The notes beneath the pieces were generated by a model, which was not told the origin of the DNA, searched no databases, and worked only from the letters and a program-made list of their open reading frames with translations. Both the position numbers and the translations under genes were made by a program. From the NCBI GenBank assembly GCA_016711485.1, contig JADJSX010000013.1:1-64000 (forward strand): a stretch of DNA of 64,000 nt. Reading direction: 5' to 3'. Below, in pieces: positions 26,054 through 35,940 of this stretch (the stretch's first letter is position 1; each line of letters opens with the position of its first letter). Source of the stretch: Leptospiraceae bacterium. Lineage in GTDB: Bacteria; Spirochaetota; Leptospiria; Leptospirales; Leptospiraceae.

Positions 26054-29000
26054 CTGTAATTAATACAGCTTGTGGTATATTCCAGTTTGATGCATTGAAG
26101 GTTAATGTTGCAGGAGAAAGTGTAACTGCTGCTGTATCAGAGGATACGAGATTCAGTGTTCGTGTCCCATTTGGATTGCCTGATAATGCCACGGATACGA
26201 GTGCTGTTGAACCTTCCGTTACACTCGTTGCTCCTGTGAATACAGGTCGGGAATCATTTTCGACTGTGTCGATGTCAAATGTTACAGTCGGAGCTAAACT
26301 TGTTGCGGTTATCGTTACTGTTTCACTTGTTTCGTTTACATCTTCCACACCTGTTAAAGTTACCACTTGGTCGATATTGTAATTCGCTGATGTGAAATTT
26401 ACACTAGCTGTTGAAAGGGTAATTGATCCTACCGTTCCTGAGGCTAAGTTTACTGTAAACGGACCACTCGGATCTTGTGCTAACCGCACATTAAATGTAG
26501 CAGTTCCCCCTTCATTGACTGTGGTCGGATTACCAGAGAGGATAACACTCATTGTATTGATGTCATTGGCTGTAATACTTGTTGTATCACTCACAAGTCC
26601 AACTCCACTACCTGTAATTGTGACGACTTCCGAAATTACGTTTGCATCCGGTGTGCCAGATAGCAGAACGGATTGCGGTATATTCCAATTAGTCGTATTA
26701 AAACTAAGTGTCGCAGGTAAAGCATTTACAGCCAGAACATCACTCGATGTGATATTCAAAGTTCGAGCAGTGCCTGGATTTCCCGAAAGTGCTACTGTTA
26801 AAAACGCAACACCATTTTCCGTAACACTAGTTGCACCCGCAAAGACAGGTCTTGTGTCATTCTCTATCGTGTCATAATCCACTGATGCTCCTGTAGCTAA
26901 AGGTGCTGTGGCGGTGATAGTAACAACCTCACTTGACTCATTTACGTCTTCCACTCCCGTGAGTGTAACGGTTTGATTTACATTGTAATTCGCTGCCGTA
27001 AAGATAAGGCTTGCTGGTCCTACAGTTACAGAGCCAGTTGTATTAGAAACAATCGTTACTGTCAAAGGAGCTGCCGGTGGAGCACTTAATTGAACATCTA
27101 GCGTAGATGTCCCACCTTCCGGAACTGTCGTTCCACTCGCCGTGAGGATAATGCTAATTACAGTTGAATCAATAGTTGCAACACTCACACTGTCCGTTGT
27201 CAAATCAACACCACTTCCTGTAATCGTTACCGTTTCTACGGAAGTATTTGCGTCTGACACACCTGTAATTAATACAGCTTGTGGTATATTCCAGTTTGAC
27301 GCATTGAAGGTTAATGTTGCAGGAGAAAGTGTAACTGCTGCTGTATCAGAGGATACGAGATTCAGTGTTCGTGTCCCATTTGGATTGCCTGATAATGCTA
27401 CTGATACGAGTGCTGTTGAACCTTCCGTTACACTTGTTGCACCTGTGAACACAGGTCGGGAATCGTTTTCTACCGTGGCGATGTCAAATGTTACAGTCGG
27501 AGCGGTGCTTGTTGCGGTTATCGTTACTGTTTCACTTGTCTCATTTACATCTTCTACACCGGTTAACGTCACCACTTGATCGATATTGTAATTCGCTGAT
27601 GTGAAATTTACACTAGCAGTTGAAAGTGTCACTGATCCTACCGTTCCTGAAGCTAAGTTTACTGTAAACGGTCCACTTGGATCTTGTGTAAGTCGCACAT
27701 TGAAAGTAGCAGTTCCTCCTTCATTGATTGTAGCTGGATTACCAGAGAGGATAACACTCATTGTGTTGATGTCATTCGCTGTAATATTGGTTGTATCAGT
27801 TGTTAAATCAATTCCACTGCCGGTAATCGTAACTACTTCTGATACTACGTTTGCATCTGGTATTCCAGAAAGAAGAACGGATTGGGGAACATTCCAGTTT
27901 GACGCATTAAATGTTAATGTTGCAGGAGAAAGTGTAACTGCTGCTGTATCGGAGGATACGAGATTCAGTATTCTTGTCCCATTTGGATTGCCTGATAATG
28001 CTACAGACACGAGGGCTGTGGAACCTTCCGTTACACTTGTTGCACCTGTGAATACAGGTCTAGCATCATTTTCTACTGTGTCGATGTCAAATGTTACAGT
28101 TGGAGCGGTGCTTGTAGCGGAAATTGTTACTGTTTCACTTGTTTCGTTTACATCTTCCACACCGGTTAACGTCACCACTTGGTCTACATTGTAATTCGCT
28201 GATGTGAAATTTACACTAGCAGTTGAAAGTGTCACTGATCCTACCGTTCCTGAAGCTAAGTTTACTGTAAACGGTCCACTTGGATCCTGCGTTAGTCGCA
28301 CATTGAAAGTAGCAGTTCCTCCTTCATTGACTGTGGCTGGGTTAGCAGAAAGGATAACACTCATTGTGTTGATGTCATTCGCTGTAATATTGGTTGTATC
28401 ACTCACAAGTCCAACTCCACTACCTGTAATTGTGACGACTTCCGAGATTACGTTAGCATCCGGTGTGCCAGATAGTAGAACGGATTGCGGTATATTCCAA
28501 TTAGTCGTATTAAAACTTAAAGTTGCAGGTAAAGCATTTACAGCCAAAACATCACTCGATGCAATATTCAAAGTTCTAGCTGTGCCTGGATTTCCCGATA
28601 AAGCTACTGTTAAAAACGCAACGCCATTTTCCGTTACACTAGTTGCACCCGCAAAGACAGGTCTTGTATCATTCTCTACCGTGTCATAATCCACTGATGC
28701 TCCGGTAACTAAAGGAGCAGTTGCACTGATAGTTACAACCTCACTTGTTTCATTTGCGTCTTCCACTCCTGTGAGTGTAACGGTCTGATTTACGTTGTAA
28801 TTCGCTGCTGTAAAGATAAGGCTTGCTGGTCCTACAGTTACAGCTCCAATCGTATTTGATACTATCGTTACTGTCAATGGTGCCGCGGGTGGTGCACTTA
28901 ATTGAACATCTAGCGTAGATGTCCCACCTTCTGGAACTGTCGTTCCACTCGCCGTGAGGATAATACCGGTTACAGTTGAATCAATAGTTGTAACATTCAC

Positions 29001-32000
29001 AGTATCCGTTGTTAAATCAACTCCACTTCCTGTAATCGTTACCGTTTCTACGGAAGTATTTGCGTCCGTCACACCTGTAATTAATACAGCTTGTGGTATA
29101 TTCCAGTTTGACGCATTAAATGTTAATGTAGCAGGAGAAAGTGTAACTGCTGCTGTATCAGAGGATACGAGATTCAATATTCTTGTTCCATTTGGATTTC
29201 CTGATAATGCTACGGACACGAGCGCTGTTGAACCTTCCGTTACACTTGTTGCACCTGTGAACACAGGTCGGGAATCGTTTTCTACCGTGGCGATGTCAAA
29301 TGTTACAGTCGAGCGGTGCTTGTTGCGGTTATCGTTACTGTTTCACTTGTCTCATTTACATCTTCTACACCGGTTAACGTCACCACTTGATCTACATTGT
29401 AATTCGCTGATGTGAAATTTACACTAGCAGTTGAAAGTGTCACTGATCCTACCGTTCCTGAAGCTAAGTTTACTGTAAACGGTCCACTTGGATCCTGGGT
29501 TAGTCGCACATTGAAAGTAGCAGTTCCCCCTTCATTGATTGTGGCTGGATTTCCAGAGAGGATAACACTCATTGTGTTGATGTCATTGGCTGTAATACTT
29601 GTTGTATCACTCACAAGTCCAACTCCACTACCTGTAATTGTGACGACTTCCGAAATTACGTTTGCATCCGGTGTGCCAGATAGTAGAACGGATTGCGGTA
29701 TATTCCAATTAGTCGTATTAAAACTGAGTGTCGCAGGTAAAGCATTTACAGCCAAAACATCACTCGATGCAATATTCAAAGTTCTAGCTGTGCCTGGATT
29801 TCCCGAAAGTGCTACTGTTAAAAACGCAACGCCATTTTCCGTTACACTAGTTGCACCTGCAAATACTGGTCTTGTGTCATTCTCTACCGTGTCATAATCC
29901 ACTGATGCTCCGGTAACTAAAGGAGCAGTTGCACTGATAGTTACTACCTCACTTGACTCATTTACGTCTTCCACTCCTGTGAGTGTAACGGTCTGATTTA
30001 CGTTGTAATTCGCTGCTGTAAAGATAAGGCTTGCTGGTCCTACAGTTACAGCTCCAATCGTATTTGATACTATCGTTACTGTCAATGGTGCCGCGGGTGG
30101 TGCACTTAATTGAACATCTAGCGTAGATGTCCCACCTTCTGGAACTGTCGTTCCACTCGCCGTGAGGATAATACCGGTTACAGTTGAATCAATAGTTGTA
30201 ACATTCACAGTATCCGTTGTTAAATCAACTCCACTTCCTGTAATCGTTACCGTTTCTACGGAAGTATTTGCGTCCGTCACACCTGTAATTAATACAGCTT
30301 GTGGTATATTCCAGTTTGACGCATTAAATGTTAATGTAGCAGGAGAAAGTGTAACTGCTGCTGTATCAGAGGATACGAGATTCAATATTCTTGTTCCATT
30401 TGGATTTCCTGATAATGCTACGGACACGAGCGCTGTTGAACCTTCCGTTACACTTGTTGCACCTGTGAACACAGGTCGGGAATCGTTTTCTACCGTGGCG
30501 ATGTCAAATGTTACAGTCGGAGCGGTGCTTGTTGCGGTTATCGTTACTGTTTCACTTGTCTCATTTACATCTTCTACACCGGTTAACGTCACCACTTGAT
30601 CGATATTGTAATTCGCTGACGTGAAATTTACACTAGCCGTTGAAAGGGTAACTGAACCAATCGCGCCTGAAGCTAAGTTTACCGTAAACGGACCACTTGG
30701 GTCCTGCGTTAGTCGCACATTAAATGTAGCAGTTCCCCCTTCATTGATGGTTGTTGGATTACCAGAGAGGATAACACTCATTGTGTTGATGTCTACTGTG
30801 TTGACAACAACTGTATCGGTAGTTAAATCAACACCGCTACCGGTAATTGTAACAGCTTCCGGAAGAATATTTGCATCACTGACTCCGGCTATTGTAACAG
30901 ACTGCGGAACATTCCAGTTTGACGCATTGAAAGTCAATGTAGCAGGAGAAAGTGTAACTGCTGCTGTATCGGAGGATACGAGATTCAGTATTCTTGTCCC
31001 ATTTGGATTGCCTGATAATGCTACTGATACGAGGGCTGTTGAACCTTCCGTTACACTCGTGGCTCCTGTGAATACAGGTCTAGCATCATTTTCTACTGTT
31101 TCGATGTCAAATGTTACAGTCGGAGCGGTGCTTGTAGCAGTTATCGTTACTGTTTCACTTGTTTCGTTTACATCTTCCACACCTGTGAGTGTAACCACTT
31201 GATCTACATTGTAATTCGCTGATGTGAAATTTACACTAGCAGTTGAAAGTGTCACTGATCCTACCGTTCCTGAAGCTAAGTTTACTGTAAACGGTCCACT
31301 TGGATCCTGGGTTAGTCGCACATTGAAAGTAGCAGTTCCCCCTTCATTGATTGTGGCTGGATTACCAGAGAGGATAACACTCATTGTGTTGATGTCATTG
31401 GCTGTTATACTTGTTGTATCACTCACAAGTCCAACTCCGCTTCCTGTAATTGTGACAACTTCCGAAATTACGTTTGCATCCGGTGTGCCAGATAGTAGAA
31501 CGGATTGCGGTATATTCCAATTAGTCGTATTAAAACTGAGTGTCGCAGGTAAAGCATTTACAGCCAAAACATCACTCGATGCAATATTCAAAGTTCTAGC
31601 TGTGCCTGGATTTCCCGATAAAGCTACTGTTAAAAACGCAACGCCATTTTCCGTAACACTAGTTGCCCCTGCAAAGACAGGTCTTGTGTCATTCTCTATC
31701 GTGTCATAGTTTACAGATGCTCCGGTAACTAAAGGTGCAGTTGCACTGATAGTTACAACCTCACTTGACTCATTTACGTCTTCCACTCCCGTAAGTGTAA
31801 CGGTTTGATTTACGTTGTAATTCGCTGCTGTAAAGATAAGGCTTGCTGGTCCTACAGTTACAGAGCCAGTTGTATTAGAAACAATCGTTACTGTCAAAGG
31901 AGCTGCCGGTGGAGCACTTAATTGAACATCTAGCGTAGATGTCCCACCTTCCGGAACTGTCGTTCCACTCGCCGTGAGGATAATGCTAATTACAGTTGAA

Positions 32001-35000
32001 TCAATAGTTGCAACACTCACACTATCCGTTGTCAAATCAACACCACTTCCTGTAATCGTTACCGTTTCCACAGAAGTATTTGCGTCTGACACACCTGTAA
32101 TTAATACAGCTTGTGGTATATTCCAGTTTGATGCATTGAAGGTTAATGTTGCAGGAGAAAGTGTAACTGCTGCTGTATCAGAGGATACGAGATTCAGTGT
32201 TCGTGTCCCATTTGGATTGCCTGATAATGCTACTGATACGAGTGCTGTTGAACCTTCCGTTACACTTGTCGCACCTGTGAATACAGGTCGGGAATCATTT
32301 TCTACCGTGGCGATGTCAAATGTTACAGTCGGAGCGGTGCTTGTTGCGGTTATCGTTACTGTTTCACTTGTCTCATTTACATCTTCTACACCGGTTAACG
32401 TCACCACTTGATCGATATTGTAATTCGCTGATGTGAAATTTACACTAGCAGTTGAAAGTGTCACTGATCCTACCGTTCCTGAAGCTAAGTTTACTGTAAA
32501 CGGTCCACTTGGATCTTGTGTAAGTCGCACATTGAAAGTAGCAGTTCCTCCTTCATTGATTGTAGCTGGATTGCCAGAGAGGATAACACTCATTGTGTTG
32601 ATGTCTACTGTATTGACAACAACTGTATCGGTAGTTAAATCAACACCGCTTCCGGTAATTGTAACAGCTTCCGGAAGAATATTTGCATCACTGACTCCGG
32701 CTATTGTAACAGACTGCGGAACATTCCAGTTTGACGCATTGAAAGTCAATGTAGCAGGAGAAAGTGTAACTGCTGCTGTATCGGAGGACACAAGATTTAG
32801 TATTCTTGTCCCATTTGGATTGCCTGATAATGCTACAGACACGAGGGCTGTGGAACCTTCCGTTACACTTGTTGCACCTGTGAATACAGGTCTAGCATCA
32901 TTTTCTACTGTGTCGATGTCAAATGTTACAGTTGGAGCGGTGCTTGTAGCGGAAATTGTTACTGTTTCACTTGTTTCGTTTACATCTTCCACACCGGTTA
33001 ACGTCACCACTTGGTCTACATTGTAATTCGCTGATGTGAAATTTACACTAGCAGTTGAAAGTGTCACTGATCCTACCGTTCCTGAAGCTAAGTTTACTGT
33101 AAACGGTCCACTTGGATCTTGTGTAAGTCGCACATTAAATGTAGCAGTTCCCCCTTCATTGACTGTGGTCGGATTACCAGAGAGGATAACACTCATTGTG
33201 TTGATGTCATTGGCTGTAATACTTGTTGTATCAGTTGTTAAATCAATTCCACTGCCGGTAATTGTAACAGCTTCTGATACTACGTTTGCATCTGGTATTC
33301 CAGAAAGAAGAACGGATTGAGGAACATTCCAGTTTGACGCATTAAATGTTAAAGTCGCAGGAAGGGCACCTACAGCCAATGGATTACTTGAAACTATATT
33401 CAATGTTCTTGTTCCATTTGGATTTCCTGACAATGCCACATTCAAAAACGCAACTCCATTTTCCGTAACACTCGTTGCGCCTGTGAACACAGGTCGGGAA
33501 TCATTTTCGACTGTGTCGATGTCAAATGTTACAGTCGGTGCGGTGCTTGTTGCGGTTATCGTTACTGTTTCACTTGTCTCGTTTACATCTTCCACACCTG
33601 TTAATGTTACAACTTGGTCGATATTGTAATTCGCTGATGTAAAATTTACACTAGCTGTTGAAAGGGTAACTGAACCTACCGTTCCAGAAGCTAAGTTTAC
33701 CGTAAACGGACCACTCGGATCTTGTGCTAACCGAACATTAAATGTAGCAGTTCCCCCTTCATTGACTGTGGTCGGATTACCAGAGAGGATAACACTCATT
33801 GTGTTGATGTCATTCGCTGTAATACTTGTTGTATCACTCACAAGTCCAACTCCGCTTCCTGTAATTGTGACGACTTCCGAGATTACATTCGCATCCGGTG
33901 TGCCAGATAGTAGAACGGATTGCGGTATATTCCAATTAGTCGTATTAAAACTGAGTGTCGCAGGTAAAGCATTTACAGCCAAAACATCACTCGATGCAAT
34001 ATTCAAAGTTCTAGCTGTGCCTGGATTTCCCGATAAAGCTACTGTTAAAAACGCAACACCATTTTCCGTAACACTAGTTGCCCCTGCAAAGACAGGTCTT
34101 GTGTCATTCTCTATCGTGTCATAATCCACTGATGCTCCGGTAACTAAAGGAGCAGTTGCACTGATAGTAACAACCTCACTTGACTCATTTACGTCTTCCA
34201 CTCCCGTGAGTGTAACGGTTTGATTTACATTGTAATTCGCTGCCGTAAAGATAAGGCTTGCTGGTCCTACAGTTACAGAGCCAGTTGTATTAGAAACAAT
34301 CGTTACTGTCAAAGGAGCTGCCGGTGGAGCACTTAATTGAACATCTAACGTAGATGTCCCACCTTCCGGAACTGTCGTTCCACTCGCCGTGAGGATAATG
34401 CTAATTACAGTTGAATCAATAGTTGCAACACTCACACTGTCCGTTGTCAAATCAACACCACTTCCTGTAATCGTTACCGTTTCCACAGAAGTATTTGCGT
34501 CTGACACTCCTGTAATTAATACAGCTTGTGGTATATTCCAGTTTGACGCATTGAAGGTTAATGTTGCAGGAGAAAGTGTAACTGCTGCTGTATCGGAGGA
34601 TACGAGACTCAGTGTTCTTGTCCCATTTGGATTGCCTGATAATGCTACTGATACGAGTGCTGTTGAACCTTCCGTTACACTTGTTGCACCTGTGAACACA
34701 GGTCGGGAATCGTTTTCTACTGTGTCGATGTTAAATGTTACAGTCGGAGCGGTGCTTGTTGCGGTTATCGTTACTGTTTCACTAGTTTCGTTGACATCTT
34801 CCACACCGGTTAACGTCACCACTTGGTCGACATTGTAATTCGCTGATGTGAAATTTAAACTAGCTGTTGAAAGTGTCACTGATCCTACCGTTCCTGAAGT
34901 TAAGTTTACCGTAAACGGTCCACTCGGATCCTGCGTTAGTCGCACATTAAATGTAGCAGTTCCTCCTTCATTGATTGTGGCTGGATTACCAGAGAGGATA

Positions 35001-35940
35001 ACACTCATTGTGTTGATGTCATTCGCTGTAATATTGGTTGTATCAGTTGTTAAATCAATTCCACTGCCGGTAATCGTAACTACTTCTGATACTACGTTTG
35101 CATCTGGTATTCCAGAAAGAAGAACGGATTGGGGAACATTCCAGTTTGACGCATTAAATGTTAAAGTCGCAGGAAGTGCACCTACAGCCAATGGATTACT
35201 TGAAACTATATTCAATGTTCTTGTTCCATTTGGATTTCCTGACAATGCCACATTCAAAAACGCAACTCCATTTTCTGTTACACTTGTCGCACCTGTGAAT
35301 ACAGGTCGGGAATCATTTTCTACTGTATCGATGTCAAATGTTACAGTCGGTGCTAAACTTGTTGCGGTTATCGTTACTGTTTCACTTGTTTCGTTTACAT
35401 CTTCCACACCGGTTATCGTCACCACTTGGTCTACATTGTAATTCGCTGATGTGAAATTTAAAATAGCCGTTGAAAGTGTAACTGAACCAACCGTTCCTGA
35501 AGCTAAGTTTACTGTAAACGGTCCACTTGGATCCTGTGTAAGTCGCACATTAAATGTAGCAGTTCCTCCTTCATTGATAGTTCCTGGATTTCCAGAGAGG
35601 ATAACACTCATTGTATTGATGTCTACTGTATTGACAACAACTGTATCGGTTACTAATGAAACACCGCTGCCAGTAATTGTGACCGCTTCGGAGATAATGT
35701 TAGCATCTGAGACACCCGAAACTAGAACTGTTTGTGGTATATTCCAATTAGCCGAATTAAAAGAAATGGAAGTTGGAGCAAGTGTCATAGCCAATATATT
35801 GGAAGAGCTAAGATTTAAAGTACGATTTGCACCTGGATCGCCGGAAAGGCTCACAGTTACAAGAGCAGTTCCTGATTCAGATACACTAGTCGCTCCACCG
35901 AATACCGGTTTAGTATCATTTTCAATTGTGGTATAATTTT
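24540..35940 (-). repeat. Higher-order tandem DNA repeat (603- and 606-bp units) within the giant gene
   Basis: One landmark in unit A (gatgtgaaatttacactag and close variants) recurs near 25266, 26392, 27601, 28204, 29412, 30621, 31224, 32433, 33036, about 33639, 34848 and 35451. Successive distances are 603 (A next to A) or 1209 (one 606-bp unit B between), except 1126 (1209 minus 83) and 1208 (1209 minus 1), which are the two frame-breaking lesions. Copies are nearly identical in DNA over long stretches, so they have been duplicated recently or homogenised by gene conversion. Confidence 0.85.
26043..29264 (-). CDS. Giant Calx-beta-like repeat lipoprotein, middle segment (frame broken at both ends)
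   Basis: A 1,073-codon frame made entirely of alternating 201- and 202-residue double modules (GTATFNVRLTQDPSGPFTV type and TSTLDVQLSAPPAAPLTV type). It has neither signal peptide nor terminal domain. It ends prematurely at TAT TGA after ...VLITGV because about 84 bp expected from sister copies are replaced by one base near 26045. It begins after a missing G between 29310 and 29311. Both neighbours continue the same repeat pattern, so this is an internal piece of one ancestral gene rather than a gene of its own. Confidence 0.7.
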   Translation of the reverse strand: MFTGATSVTEGSTALVSVALSGNPNGTRILNLVSSDTAAVTLSPATLTFNASNWNIPQAVLITGVTDANTSVETVTITGSGVDLTTDTVNVTTIDSTVTGIILTASGTTVPEGGTSTLDVQLSAPPAAPLTVTIVSNTIGAVTVGPASLIFTAANYNVNQTVTLTGVEDANETSEVVTISATAPLVTGASVDYDTVENDTRPVFAGATSVTENGVAFLTVALSGNPGTARTLNIASSDVLAVNALPATLSFNTTNWNIPQSVLLSGTPDANVISEVVTITGSGVGLVSDTTNITANDINTMSVILSANPATVNEGGTATFNVRLTQDPSGPFTVNLASGTVGSVTLSTASVNFTSANYNVDQVVTLTGVEDVNETSETVTISATSTAPTVTFDIDTVENDARPVFTGATSVTEGSTALVSVALSGNPNGTRILNLVSSDTAAVTLSPATLTFNASNWNVPQSVLLSGIPDANVVSEVVTITGSGIDLTTDTTNITANDINTMSVILSGNPATINEGGTATFNVRLTQDPSGPFTVNLASGTVGSVTLSTASVNFTSANYNIDQVVTLTGVEDVNETSETVTITATSTAPTVTFDIATVENDSRPVFTGATSVTEGSTALVSVALSGNPNGTRTLNLVSSDTAAVTLSPATLTFNASNWNIPQAVLITGVSDANTSVETVTITGSGVDLTTDSVSVATIDSTVISIILTASGTTVPEGGTSTLDVQLSAPPAAPLTVTIVSNTTGSVTVGPASLIFTAANYNVNQTVTLTGVEDVNESSEVVTITATAPLATGASVDYDTIENDTRPVFAGATSVTENGVAFLTVALSGNPGTARTLNITSSDVLAVNALPATLSFNTTNWNIPQSVLLSGTPDANVISEVVTITGSGVGLVSDTTSITANDINTMSVILSGNPTTVNEGGTATFNVRLAQDPSGPFTVNLASGTVGSITLSTASVNFTSANYNIDQVVTLTGVEDVNETSETVTITATSLAPTVTFDIDTVENDSRPVFTGATSVTEGSTALVSVALSGNPNGTRTLNLVSSDTAAVTLSPATLTFNASNWNIPQAVLITGVY

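Noticed and set aside
24540..35940. CRISPR-like or other regularly spaced array
   Set aside because: Units are about 600 bp, contiguous, and fully coding with no unique spacers.
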